Positions 9,781 to 19,097 of a DNA stretch of 64,000 nucleotides are shown piece after piece (the first letter of the stretch is position 1; the number at the start of each line of letters is the position of its first letter). The DNA is taken from contig NZ_MJGC01000040.1 of the NCBI RefSeq assembly GCF_001746915.1, forward strand, positions 43,793 to 107,792, in the 5' to 3' direction. Origin of the DNA: Desertifilum tharense IPPAS B-1220. Its GTDB lineage: Bacteria; Cyanobacteriota; Cyanobacteriia; Cyanobacteriales; Desertifilaceae. The notes beneath the pieces were generated by a model. That model was not told the origin of the DNA. It made no database searches and saw only the letters and a list, made by a program, of their open reading frames with translations. A program made the position numbers and the translations under genes.

Positions 9781-10884
9781 ATGATTAACAACGCGACCTA
9801 CCTAACTCCGCGACGGGGTAAGCATAAAATCTTTATTGGCATGGCTCCGGGCGTGGGTAAAACGTTTAAGATGCTTGAGGAAGCGCATCTGCTTAAACAA
9901 GAAGGATTTGATGTGGCGATTGGTTTGCTAGAAACGCATGGGCGCAAGGAAACCGCAGAGAAAGCAGAAGGCTTAGAAATTATTCCCAGAAAAGAAATGA
10001 TTCGCGGGGAAAAGTCTTTAACCGAGATGGATGTGAATGCCATCTTGAAACGTCAACCCCAACTGGTTTTAGTGGATGAATTGGCGCACACCAATATTCC
10101 TGGCGATGGGCGCGAAAAGCGATATCAAGATGTAGAAGCAATTTTAGATGCAGGAATTGATGTCTACTCTACGGTTAATATTCAACATCTAGAAAGTCTC
10201 AATGATATTGTGGCGCGGATTACAGGGGTAGTGGTGCGCGAACGCATTCCCGATCGGGTTTTAGATGAAGCCGATGAAGTGGTTGTGGTTGATGTGACTC
10301 CAGAAACCCTTGAGGAGAGATTGCGCGAGGGTAAGATTTACGCGCCTCATAAGATTCAACAAGCCCTGAGTAATTTCTTTCAGCGCCGTCATTTAGTGGC
10401 GCTGCGAGAGTTAGCCCTGCGCGAGGTGGCAGATAATCTCGAAGAAGTTGCGATCGCCACTACACCTGCTGGAGAAGTCTGCAATATTCAAGAACGGGTG
10501 TTAGTGTGCGTTTCGACTTATCCCAACTCTTTACAATTATTGCGGCGAGGGGCGCGACTCGCCAGTTATATGAATGCCCCCTTATTTGTGGTATTTGTGG
10601 CAAATCCCGATCGCTTTTTGACGAGGGCTGAAACCTTGCATATCGAGAATTGCGAACGGTTGACGGGGGAATTTGAAGGCAAATTTATTCGACTCGATCG
10701 GGTGGATGTAGTGAAGGCGATCGCCCAGGTGGCGACGCAGTACCGCGCGACTCAAGTGGTTGTTGGTACAACCCGGCGTTCTCGCTGGCAGGTTTTGCTG
10801 CAAGGTTCGTTTATTGAGAAGTTAATGCGATCGCTGGCAAACATCGATCTGCACGTCATTGCAACGGATAAGGACAAAGGCTGA
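9781..10884 (+). CDS. short KdpD: KdpD sensor domain plus universal-stress domain, no kinase
   Basis: 367 residues from the ATG at 9781. Residues 10-220 form the KdpD N-terminal sensor domain with Walker A GMAPGVGKT (20-28), the second conserved segment LVLVDELAHTN and STVNIQHLESLND. Residues about 240-360 form a UspA-like domain (RVLVCVSTYPNS ... QVVVGTTRRSRWQVLLQGS). The membrane helices, GAF and histidine kinase of E. coli KdpD (894 residues) are absent. The same short form is known in other cyanobacterial kdp operons, so this is a normal gene, not a remnant. It cannot phosphorylate a regulator by itself and presumably acts on a separate kinase; the divergent pair at 3010-4775 is one candidate. 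Confidence 0.9.
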   Translation: MINNATYLTPRRGKHKIFIGMAPGVGKTFKMLEEAHLLKQEGFDVAIGLLETHGRKETAEKAEGLEIIPRKEMIRGEKSLTEMDVNAILKRQPQLVLVDELAHTNIPGDGREKRYQDVEAILDAGIDVYSTVNIQHLESLNDIVARITGVVVRERIPDRVLDEADEVVVVDVTPETLEERLREGKIYAPHKIQQALSNFFQRRHLVALRELALREVADNLEEVAIATTPAGEVCNIQERVLVCVSTYPNSLQLLRRGARLASYMNAPLFVVFVANPDRFLTRAETLHIENCERLTGEFEGKFIRLDRVDVVKAIAQVATQYRATQVVVGTTRRSRWQVLLQGSFIEKLMRSLANIDLHVIATDKDKG

Positions 10885-11022
10885 AGCGACAATCAACTCT
10901 GGGATAGACTTGAGGTTATTTCGTTTGATAGATAGGTTTGCGAGTGCAGGATTGATATTCTTAAATTGTTAGAGCGAACAGATTCAAACACACAAAGAAA
11001 AACCTAATTACAGGAGACAGAT

Positions 11023-11292
11023 ATGGATATTATTGCTTGGTTAGTTCTCGGTTTAATTGCAGGTGCTTTAGCAAAACTCATCTACCCCGGTCATCAAGGT
11101 GGCGGAATTATCGCAACGATTGGTCTAGGGATTCTTGGCGCGCTGCTGGGCGGTTGGTTAGGACAAACCTTCTTAGGGACAGGTGGAGCCGCAGCCGCAG
11201 GTGTTCTCAGCATTCCTAGCATCATTTTTGCAGTGTTAGGCGCTATGTTGCTGATCTTCATTTGGGGCTTGTTGACTCGCCGTACAGCTTAA
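11023..11292 (+). CDS. GlsB/YeaQ/YmgE-family stress-response membrane protein
   Basis: 89 residues with three hydrophobic helices and glycine-rich turns: start MDIIAWLVLGLIAGALAKLI, then GGGIIATIGLGILGALLGGWLG and IIFAVLGAMLLIFIWGLL. This is the transglycosylase-associated (YeaQ/GlsB) family pattern, small inner-membrane proteins induced by stress; the molecular role is not settled. A strong ribosome site AGGAGA precedes the ATG. A hairpin terminator follows at 11344. Confidence 0.85.
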   Translation: MDIIAWLVLGLIAGALAKLIYPGHQGGGIIATIGLGILGALLGGWLGQTFLGTGGAAAAGVLSIPSIIFAVLGAMLLIFIWGLLTRRTA

Positions 11293-11343
11293 TCCTCAAT
11301 TGTAGAGTTCACGCGGATGAGACAACTGAATCTAGCAATTGTG

Positions 11344-11376
11344 GGGGCGATGAGAGAGCATCGCTCCTCTTTATCT
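11344..11376 (+). terminator. hairpin terminator after the GlsB-like gene
   Basis: Stem GGGGCGATG (11344-11352) with CATCGCTCC (11359-11367), 6-nt loop AGAGAG, one G-T pair, followed by TCTTTATC. It lies between two convergent genes and ends 7 bp before the stop of the leftward small gene. Confidence 0.6.
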
Positions 11377-11382
11377 CTAGGG

Positions 11383-11613
11383 CTACTCTTTGGTAGAAAA
11401 CATTTGCCAGGTAACGCCCACTGCTGCCCCTGCACCCGCTAGTAAACCCACGCTCATTCCTTCAACAGTTTTCAGGATGGGGTCTTGGGTTAAACATTCG
11501 TTGCTCGGTTGCACGGCACTAAAGCATTGGTTAATTTCTGCTTGGCTTGAAGCTGCGCCTAGGAGAACGCCTGCTGCACTGCAACTGAGAACAAAGATCC
11601 AAAAACGGTTCAT
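11383..11613 (-). CDS. small exported protein of unknown function
   Basis: 76 residues from the ATG at 11613 (another in-frame ATG is at 11625; neither has a clear ribosome site). Residues 1-25 look like a signal peptide ending in AASSQA. The mature part has two Cys (NQCF and NECL), which could form a disulfide, and a C-terminal hydrophobic helix rich in Gly/Ala (GLLAGAGAAVGVTW), so it is probably anchored. I do not recognise the family. It is convergent with the GlsB-like gene. Confidence 0.5.
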   Translation of the reverse strand: MNRFWIFVLSCSAAGVLLGAASSQAEINQCFSAVQPSNECLTQDPILKTVEGMSVGLLAGAGAAVGVTWQMFSTKE

Positions 11614-11931
11614 TTTTCTATCCATAGATAGATGTTTTCTTGATTAAGAAAGAGGTGATGAATTCCGTTCAATTGTGCGGTTTTATCCTCGTTCTCGACA
11701 ATCGTATTTATACGGAAATTAAGAGGTCGTAAAATATGAAGCCCATTGACCTCGCTAGAGCGATCGCGATTTGGGAATTGAACGGCCTAAATGATTAGAG
11801 AATTGTTGACTTTCGCTCTGGTTGGCCCGGCAAAACATCCCCCAAGCGTGGAGCGATCGCCCTCCGTCCGTTCGAGGGAAAGTAGGGCATTATTTTATAC
11901 TTATCCCCCCAATAAAGAACGGTGCAAACCG
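11614..11931. other. intergenic region, no gene seen
   Basis: 318 bp between the small exported protein and the end of the giant kinase gene. Contains two HIP1-type GCGATCGC sites (near 11760 and 11852) and a short inverted repeat ACCGCT (11928-11933)/AGCGGT (11939-11944) that overlaps the kinase stop codon and could end its transcript. No plausible small gene found. Confidence 0.5.
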
Positions 11932-14900
11932 CTAGGCTAGCGGTAAATCAATTAAAAATTCAGCCCCTTGTCCCGGTGCAGACAGACACTGCAAACGCCC
12001 GCCGTGACGTTCCTCAACAATTTGGCGAGAAATCGATAAACCTAAACCCGTTCCCGTTCCAACCGCCTTAGTGGTAAACAGACGATTGAAGATTTTTTGC
12101 AAGACTTCTGGAGTCATTCCCGGCCCATTATCCTGAATCCGAATGGTGACATAGGGTTGAAGCGAATCTGTGTCCGGCTGCGAGAGGGTTGTGCTGATGG
12201 AGATCGTGCTGGGGCGGGTATGATTTTGTTCGTAGGTGCGCGTTTGGCAGAATTCATCAATCGCCTCAATCGCATTAGCAATAATATTCATAAACACCTG
12301 ATTGAGTTGGCCGGGATAGCAATACACTTCTGGTAGGGGGCCGTAGTTTTTCAAAATTGCGATCGCAGGGCGCACCTCATTCGCCTTGAGACGATGCTTG
12401 AGAATCATCAACGTGCTATCTAGCCCCTCGTGGAGATCGAACGCCACCTTATGGGTTGTATCCGCCCGCGAAAAGGTTCGTAGAGAAGCGCTAATTTGAT
12501 AGATGCGTTCCGTCCCCTCCGTCATCGAAGAAATCAGTTTAGGTAAATCTTCCGCCAGGTAATCAATCTCAATCTCTTCAGATAAATCCACAATATCCTC
12601 TCCGGGCTGAGGAAACTGTGTTTGATAGAGTCGCAACAGTTCCAACAATTGCTCGATATATTCTGAGGCATACTTTAAATTACCCGAAATAAATCCCACC
12701 GGATTATTGATTTCATGGGCAATTCCGGCCACTAGCTGCCCTAGGGTAGACATTTTCTCGCTTTGCACCAGTTGTAATTGCGCCTCTTCTAAGTCTCGCA
12801 AAGACGCTTCTAGTTGGGTTGCTTTTTGGCGTTCTCGCAATTCTGAGTTTTGCAAGGTTTGGTAAAGACGGGCATTTTCTAGAGAAATCGCCGCTTGCGA
12901 ACATAATAGTTGCAAAATCTCCAAGCGGCTTCCTAGGGTTTCATTTTGCGGATCGCTGGCAAATGCCCCCTCAATTAAGTTATTTTCCAAATAGAGCATT
13001 CCCAAAAGCTCGCCTTGTTTGAGGATCGGAGTACACAGCAGCGATCGCGGTTGGTGCAGTTGAATGTAAGGATCGTGACTAAACTGAGCATCCTCTGTGG
13101 CATTCTGCAAAACTACCGATTCGTGAGTTCTAGCCACGTAATAAACCACAGAATGGGGTAAAGCCTGAGTTTCGCTGACTGGCATCGACTCTAACACCCT
13201 CACCTCAGACATTTCCACAGAACCCGCCGCCTCAATTAGCAATTCTCCCTCTCGTTCGAGAATCAGAAAGCCAAACTGCGCCCCTGCACTTTCTAGCACA
13301 ATTTTCATGAGTTGATTTAACAGCTTCTCTAGGACAATTTCGCTCGATAATGCCTGAGAAGCTTTCATCACTGCTGCTAAATCTAGAACTACGCCTGAAT
13401 TGGTTGTGGTTGAAAAATGGGTTGAGTTGAGGGTGGCATAAACGGCAGGGGCGGGGGAAAATACAGTCGCTAGTAATTGGGGATATTGTCTTTCTAGTAA
13501 GCCTAGCTTGGATTGTGCCCCCCAACACTGATACCCATGATAGGCATCGCGTAAATAGACTTGAGCAAGTCTATCTTTGCCAAGTTCTAATAGAAATCGG
13601 GCGGTGAGTTCGTTGGCTAAGGCTTCATTGTAGCTAAATTCAGGATCTTTAGCGGCTGCGATCGCGCGATCGTAAAGATCGATTGTCTCTATCCCTTTCC
13701 CCGAAATTCGCCCGATTTCTGCTTCTACTAAAAGGTATTTATCGAGACAGTTTTCAGGACAATTTTCTGCCCAAAGTTTAAGCTGTTTTTGATTCTCGAT
13801 CAGAACTTGCCAAGATTGGCATTGCTCGGCTTCAGTCTGCTGTCGGTACAGGGCAATAAGGCATAGAGACTGATAAAAGTTATAGTTGATTAAGGCAATA
13901 CTTCCAGAGATATAATCTAAATAGGGCTGGGCTTTTGCCAAGCAATCTAAAGCCAATTGAAACCGATCGTAAATATACAGGGTTTGAGATTTCAGAATTA
14001 AATAAGTACAGTTTGCAAACAAGCAAGAGAGGGCTGATTCTTCCGATAAATAATCAGCTTCTGAAATCAAGTCGGTATCGAAATTTAATTCATCTTCGCT
14101 GGCACCACTCAGGTTATAAGTTACTAAGTAAGTTGCAAGTAAGGTCGTTTTTGACCAATGATTTTGGGTGGTTTCGGCAAAGTGCAGATAATTGGGAATT
14201 TGTTGTAGAATTTTGCCTAGCGTCTCGCCTTGATAAAATTGATTAAAGACTTTCCACATTAAAATGTAGCCAGCCCATTGAAATTGTCCCGATTCTAAGC
14301 CAGCATGATAGAAACTTTCGTTTAAAGATTGAATATAACGAATTGGCTTTGTCCAAGAAAAGACCCAATTACAATTCGCCCCACTCTGGCATTTTTGGGA
14401 GAGATTATGATATTTTTCGGCCACCTGTAAGGAGAGTTCGGCAAAGGCGGTTCCCAGTTGATAGTCTTGGCGATAAACACCTAAAATCACGCCATAGTTG
14501 GAATAGGCGGCTGAAGCTTCTGGTAAATGTCCGTACTGTAGCAGTAAATGAACCACTTTAGCGCTAACAAACAGCCACAGTTCTTGATTGTAAACATAGA
14601 GAGCAGCGTCAATATTGGCGAGTAAGCTGAGAACAATCTTATGTTCGGGTTGCGCGACATCTGGAGCTTTAATTAAGGAGGTAACGCTTTTACCTTCTAA
14701 CAATCGATCGATTTTGGTCATCTCTTGCTCAAATTCTGCTTTAAGATGACGTTCGGGTAGATCGATACCGACTAAAGATAAAGCTTTTTTACCGGCTTGA
14801 ATCGCTGCCTCACCATCTCCTTTCAAGGTGTATTGGACAATTAACAATCGGTAAATTTCAGCTTTTTCTAGTGAGGTTTTTGCTCGTTGTAAAATCAATT

Positions 14901-17337
14901 GAATCAGCGCTTCAGATTTTTCAAAGCAACCATTCAAATATTCGGCTTCAGCCCACTCTTTATATAAAGCTAGGGTTAATTTATAGTAGTTTTTCCAGCA
15001 ATCTTCAGGAAGGCAGTTAGCCCCATTTTGACTGTAGATTAAGGTGGCAGCATAGGCAGCAGAAATCTTAGCTTTTTGAGCTGCTTCTAAGTTCAATTGA
15101 GCCAGTTGAATTTTCTCGGCTTCAGAACTCGCTAAAGTTTGTCCTAAATTGAGGTGATCGACAATTTGAAATAATAAGTCTGGCGGCGCATTGACGGGTG
15201 TATTTGTCAATAATCGCTGTCCTATTTGCCAATGAACTTTTTGCTTTTTAGTATCCTCAATTAAAGTATAAGCCGCTTGTTGAACGCGATCGTGCAAAAA
15301 TTTATAGGATAGAATAATAGGTTGAGATGCAAAGAGATCGCAATCGGGTAATTCTAAATCGGAAAGGGGTTGAATGAGGTGAGTTTCGATAGCAGGAAGT
15401 AACTGTTGAAATAGAAAGGAACTCTCTTGCTGGCAGATGGAAGAGAGGGTGTTGAGTTCAAAGCGATCGCCAATACAAGCGGCAAGTTTTATAATCTTCT
15501 GAGTTGCATCGGGAAGTCGCTGCAAACTCTGAATGGTTAGTTCAATCACATTATCGGCGATATCTCGCGCTTTAATCTGTTCAATATCCCAATTCCAACC
15601 GCTTCTTACATCAAAACTGAGCAATTTTTCAGCATAGAGATTTTTGAGAAACTCACTCACAAAAAATGCATTTCCATGCGTTTTTTTCATCACTAAGTTT
15701 GCGAGCGGTTCAACCTGTTCTAGCGCTGCGTGCAAGGTGTCTGAAATTAGCTCTCTCACATGCTCAAATGCCAGAGAACTCAGATGAATCTGACTAATTC
15801 TAACCTGTTGTTTTTGCAGCGTTTCTATGAGCGAACTAAGGGGATGGGTTGCCGATACTTCGTTATCTCGATAGGCTCCAATCAAGAATAAGTATTGACT
15901 GTCTTCTTGAGATAAAATTGATTCTAATAATTTTAGAGTTGCTAAATCTGCCCATTGCAGATCGTCAATAAATAGAACTAAAGGATGCTCTTTTTGAGCA
16001 AACACTCGAATAAAGTTTTGACAGGTTAAATTAAACCGATTTTGGGATTCTATCCCGCCTAATTCCTGAACTTTGGGCTGTTCGCCAACAATGAGTTCTA
16101 ATTCAGGAATCACCTCAATCATTACTTGACCATTGGAACCAAAGGCGGTGAGTAGCTTTTCTCGCCAAACTTGTAATTCTTCTGGACTTTCGCTGAGAAT
16201 TTGGCGAACTAGGGATTGAAAAGCTGAGACTAAAGCAGAGTAGGGAAGGTTGCGCTGGAGTTGGTCGAATTTTCCTGCAATAAAATATCCACGTTGCTGC
16301 GTAATCGGTTTGTAAATCTCTTGAACTAAGGAAGATTTACCCACTCCAGAATAACCCGAAATCAAAAAGAGTTCTGAAGCCCCTTGACTGGTTCGTTCAA
16401 AGGTGGAAAGTAGGGTTTGAATTTCGGCGGTTCGACCGTACAGTTTTTGCGGAATTTGAAATTTATCTGTAAAATCGGATTGTCCGGGAGTAAAGGCAAT
16501 AATTGTGCCATTTTTCTCGACTTGCTGCCAGCATTCTGCTAAATCTGTATAAATTCCCCAAGCACTTTGATAGCGGTCTTCAGCATTTTTTGCTAACAAC
16601 TTCATGACAATATCAGAAATGGTCTGGGGGACTTCAGGATTGATTTGAGACAAGGAAACCGGCTGTTTGGCGATATGACAATGCACCCACTCCATTGCAT
16701 CCGTTGCCACAAACAGCGGACTTCCGCTAAAGAGTTCGTAAAGGGTTGCACCCAGGGAATAAAAATCAGTCCGATAATCGAGAAAACGATTCATTCGCCC
16801 CGTCTGTTCGGGCGACATATAGGGAAGCGTTCCTTCTAAACTGACGGGGGGTTTAAGCGCAGGATTTTCTAGGCTGAGAGCAGTAGAAATCCCAAAATCA
16901 ATCAGTTTAAGGGTATGGGTAACGCTGTTGTAAACGATATTAGAAGGATTAATATCCTTGTGAATGACTTGGTGGGTGTGAATATCGGCGAGCGTTCTTG
17001 CCAGTTCTAGAGCTACTTTTAAAAGTTGAACGGTGCTTAAGGTTTGCCCTTCTACAAAATGCCTGAGCGATTCACCGCCAAAATCTTCAAAGACGATCGC
17101 TAAGGTATTCTTAACCTTGATTAGCTCGTAGGTGGCGATCGCACCTGTTGCAGAGAGCGATCGCGTAATCTCATATTCTTGCTTATAGCGAGTCAGTTCT
17201 GCCGGGGTGGGGTAATCTCGTTTAAGGAGCTTTAGCACAACCGGCAAGTTATCGCTTTGGCGGAGTCCCCGATAAACAACAGACGCATCTCCCTCAGAAA
17301 TTTTGGTGAGGATCTGGTAGTTTGCAAGAGCTTTCAT
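11932..17337 (-). CDS. Ser/Thr protein kinase - AAA ATPase - GAF - histidine kinase fusion
   Basis: 1801 residues. Domain order: Ser/Thr kinase (1-270; catalytic HKDINPSN at 126-133, DFG at 147-149, APE-like MSPEQ); AAA/ORC-type signalling ATPase (about 299-600; Walker A GYSGVGKS at 328-335, Walker B LVLFIDDLQWAD); a long helical, TPR-like region (about 700-1280); GAF domain (about 1330-1490); coiled coil; HisKA with [16 protein letters not shown] (about 1539); HATPase with DNGPGMT and GTGTGLGLS. This architecture is a recurring cyanobacterial signalling protein. It combines Ser/Thr phosphorylation with His phosphotransfer in one chain; the signal and partner regulator are not known. No response regulator gene is adjacent. 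Confidence 0.95.
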   Translation of the reverse strand: MKALANYQILTKISEGDASVVYRGLRQSDNLPVVLKLLKRDYPTPAELTRYKQEYEITRSLSATGAIATYELIKVKNTLAIVFEDFGGESLRHFVEGQTLSTVQLLKVALELARTLADIHTHQVIHKDINPSNIVYNSVTHTLKLIDFGISTALSLENPALKPPVSLEGTLPYMSPEQTGRMNRFLDYRTDFYSLGATLYELFSGSPLFVATDAMEWVHCHIAKQPVSLSQINPEVPQTISDIVMKLLAKNAEDRYQSAWGIYTDLAECWQQVEKNGTIIAFTPGQSDFTDKFQIPQKLYGRTAEIQTLLSTFERTSQGASELFLISGYSGVGKSSLVQEIYKPITQQRGYFIAGKFDQLQRNLPYSALVSAFQSLVRQILSESPEELQVWREKLLTAFGSNGQVMIEVIPELELIVGEQPKVQELGGIESQNRFNLTCQNFIRVFAQKEHPLVLFIDDLQWADLATLKLLESILSQEDSQYLFLIGAYRDNEVSATHPLSSLIETLQKQQVRISQIHLSSLAFEHVRELISDTLHAALEQVEPLANLVMKKTHGNAFFVSEFLKNLYAEKLLSFDVRSGWNWDIEQIKARDIADNVIELTIQSLQRLPDATQKIIKLAACIGDRFELNTLSSICQQESSFLFQQLLPAIETHLIQPLSDLELPDCDLFASQPIILSYKFLHDRVQQAAYTLIEDTKKQKVHWQIGQRLLTNTPVNAPPDLLFQIVDHLNLGQTLASSEAEKIQLAQLNLEAAQKAKISAAYAATLIYSQNGANCLPEDCWKNYYKLTLALYKEWAEAEYLNGCFEKSEALIQLILQRAKTSLEKAEIYRLLIVQYTLKGDGEAAIQAGKKALSLVGIDLPERHLKAEFEQEMTKIDRLLEGKSVTSLIKAPDVAQPEHKIVLSLLANIDAALYVYNQELWLFVSAKVVHLLLQYGHLPEASAAYSNYGVILGVYRQDYQLGTAFAELSLQVAEKYHNLSQKCQSGANCNWVFSWTKPIRYIQSLNESFYHAGLESGQFQWAGYILMWKVFNQFYQGETLGKILQQIPNYLHFAETTQNHWSKTTLLATYLVTYNLSGASEDELNFDTDLISEADYLSEESALSCLFANCTYLILKSQTLYIYDRFQLALDCLAKAQPYLDYISGSIALINYNFYQSLCLIALYRQQTEAEQCQSWQVLIENQKQLKLWAENCPENCLDKYLLVEAEIGRISGKGIETIDLYDRAIAAAKDPEFSYNEALANELTARFLLELGKDRLAQVYLRDAYHGYQCWGAQSKLGLLERQYPQLLATVFSPAPAVYATLNSTHFSTTTNSGVVLDLAAVMKASQALSSEIVLEKLLNQLMKIVLESAGAQFGFLILEREGELLIEAAGSVEMSEVRVLESMPVSETQALPHSVVYYVARTHESVVLQNATEDAQFSHDPYIQLHQPRSLLCTPILKQGELLGMLYLENNLIEGAFASDPQNETLGSRLEILQLLCSQAAISLENARLYQTLQNSELRERQKATQLEASLRDLEEAQLQLVQSEKMSTLGQLVAGIAHEINNPVGFISGNLKYASEYIEQLLELLRLYQTQFPQPGEDIVDLSEEIEIDYLAEDLPKLISSMTEGTERIYQISASLRTFSRADTTHKVAFDLHEGLDSTLMILKHRLKANEVRPAIAILKNYGPLPEVYCYPGQLNQVFMNIIANAIEAIDEFCQTRTYEQNHTRPSTISISTTLSQPDTDSLQPYVTIRIQDNGPGMTPEVLQKIFNRLFTTKAVGTGTGLGLSISRQIVEERHGGRLQCLSAPGQGAEFLIDLPLA

Positions 17338-17716
17338 TGCAGCATAGAGAAAAAAAGAGCTAGCCAGTTGCCTAACCGAGAATCATGCAGCAGAGAACAG
17401 CCGCAAGCCTAAAAACGTCCCAATTCCATCGCTCGCTTAGTTTTACGACCTTAGATAGAAGAGGGTTGTAATCCTTGTTACCTCTTGAGATAGAGATTAA
17501 GAGAGACTTTCCCTGAAACTTGCCTGCACCCCAATCGCTCAAGTTCAAGCCTGCTCTCGTACCCATGATACCGATCCGATCGAATCAGCGTAAACTGAGG
17601 AAATCTCGGTTTTTTACGTTTTTTTAAGCAATGCTCTAAATTAGAAACCAGTAGAGCCTTAAACCTTTTTGGCTTTCCACGAGTCTAAACGATTATCAGG
17701 CAACACGAGAGATTTT
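17338..17716. other. divergent intergenic region, no gene seen
   Basis: 379 bp between the leftward giant kinase and the rightward efflux adaptor; promoters for both must lie here. A 64-residue leftward frame at 17372-17566 has no ribosome site, no domain and an odd composition, so I leave it out. No strong palindrome seen. Confidence 0.5.
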
Positions 17717-19063
17717 ATGAGGCAACTCAGTCAAGTTCATCCGTGGCTGCAACATCCACCGCATCTTAGCATTTGGAAATCTGCTAGCTTATCCCTATTG
17801 CTGCTGACCCTAGCCGGATGCGGTTGGCTGCCGCGCCAACAAGCAGACGCTCAACCCAGGCCCCCCCAAGGCGGTGCGGCCCAAGGCACCCCTTCTGTAG
17901 AAGTGGCGATCGCGCGGGCTGAGTCCCTCAGACCCCCCTTAGAATATACGGGGACAACCGAACCCCTCCAGCGCGTCTCGGTGCGATCGCAAACCGAAGG
18001 TCAACTCCTGAACCTCAGCGCCGATATTGGCGACACCGTGAGTCGCGGCGACTTACTGGCGCAAATCGATAGTACCCTGAGTACCTCCGAAGTCACTCAA
18101 GCCGAAGCCGAACTTGCTGCCCGTTCCCTAGAAGTTGCCCAAGCCCAAACCCAAGTCAGCGAAGTGCGATCGCGTCTCGAACAAGCCCGTCTGGAACTGC
18201 AACAAGCTCAAAACGACGCCGAACGCCAGCAGCAGCTTTTTCGCCAAGGGGCCGTCTCTCAACAGCAAGCTGAAGTTGCCCAAACCGAAGCCCGCACCCG
18301 CCAGCAAGTGGTGCGTTCCTTAGAAGAACAAGTCCGCACCCAACAACAAGCCGTTAGCGTCGCCCAAGAAAGAGTTGCCGCCCAAAGAGCGATCGTTAAC
18401 CAAGCCCAAGAACGCCAAGGCTTTGCCCAACTCACCTCGCCCCTTTCTGGGGCCGTTTTAGAGCGAATCCTCGAACCCGGAAACCTCGTGCGCCCCGGAG
18501 ACGAAATCCTCAGACTCGGCGACTTCAGCCAAGTCAAAGTTGCCGTACAAATCTCCGAACTTGAACTCAGCAACATCCGCACGGGGCAGTCCGTGGAAGT
18601 TCGCCTCGACGCCTTCCCCAACAACACCTTTAACGGCGTCGTCAGCCGCATTTCCCCCGCCGCCGATCCCGTCGGCCGTCTCGTCCCGGTTGAAGTCACC
18701 ATCCCCAATGATAATAATCGCCTGGGTAGCGGTTTGCTGGCCCGCGTCCGCTTTATTGCCGACGATCGCGATAGCCTGGTTGTCCCCCAAAGCGCCCTCT
18801 CTAAAGGCGACAATGGAGGCCAGAGCAGGGGACGAGGTTCAGCCCCCAACTTTAACCCAGGCGAACAAGCCACCGTCTTTATCCTAGAATCGACCGGAGA
18901 GGCCCAAACCGTCAGCGCCCGTACCGTCACCCTCGGTCAACAAATTGACGATCGCATTGAAATTCGCTCCGGTTTGCAGCCCGGAGAGCGGTTCGTCCGT
19001 CGCAGCAGCCGCCCCTTAGAAAATGGGGAGGCCGTGAGATTAAGCATTTTGTCAGAACAATGA
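17717..19063 (+). CDS. RND efflux periplasmic adaptor lipoprotein (HlyD/AcrA family)
   Basis: 448 residues from the ATG at 17717 (the frame opens at 17669 but the extra residues add nothing). Signal peptide ends in a lipobox LAGC (about residue 36), so the mature protein is a lipoprotein. Then a proline/glutamine linker, a lipoyl half-motif (VSVRSQTEGQLL and IGDTVSRGDLLAQID), a long alpha-helical hairpin rich in Gln, Ala and Glu (about 130-250), the second lipoyl half and a beta-barrel domain (FSQVKVAVQISE). It joins the pump encoded 34 bp downstream to an outer-membrane channel, which is not encoded here. Composition is unusually Gln-rich. Confidence 0.9.
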   Translation: MRQLSQVHPWLQHPPHLSIWKSASLSLLLLTLAGCGWLPRQQADAQPRPPQGGAAQGTPSVEVAIARAESLRPPLEYTGTTEPLQRVSVRSQTEGQLLNLSADIGDTVSRGDLLAQIDSTLSTSEVTQAEAELAARSLEVAQAQTQVSEVRSRLEQARLELQQAQNDAERQQQLFRQGAVSQQQAEVAQTEARTRQQVVRSLEEQVRTQQQAVSVAQERVAAQRAIVNQAQERQGFAQLTSPLSGAVLERILEPGNLVRPGDEILRLGDFSQVKVAVQISELELSNIRTGQSVEVRLDAFPNNTFNGVVSRISPAADPVGRLVPVEVTIPNDNNRLGSGLLARVRFIADDRDSLVVPQSALSKGDNGGQSRGRGSAPNFNPGEQATVFILESTGEAQTVSARTVTLGQQIDDRIEIRSGLQPGERFVRRSSRPLENGEAVRLSILSEQ

Positions 19064-19097
19064 TCTCTAGTCCCGGTGTCGTCTGGCACGGGAACTG

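Noticed and set aside
9781..10884. kdpD as a truncated pseudogene
   Set aside because: The frame is clean with intact Walker A and Usp domains, and the same short KdpD is a normal feature of cyanobacterial kdp operons.
17372..17566. 64-residue leftward frame in the intergenic region
   Set aside because: No ribosome site, no recognisable domain and low coding appeal; it overlaps a probable promoter region.
18259..18930. 223-residue antisense frame inside the efflux adaptor gene
   Set aside because: It is a shadow of a GC-rich coding frame on the other strand: high Arg/Ser/Thr/Leu content and no family features.
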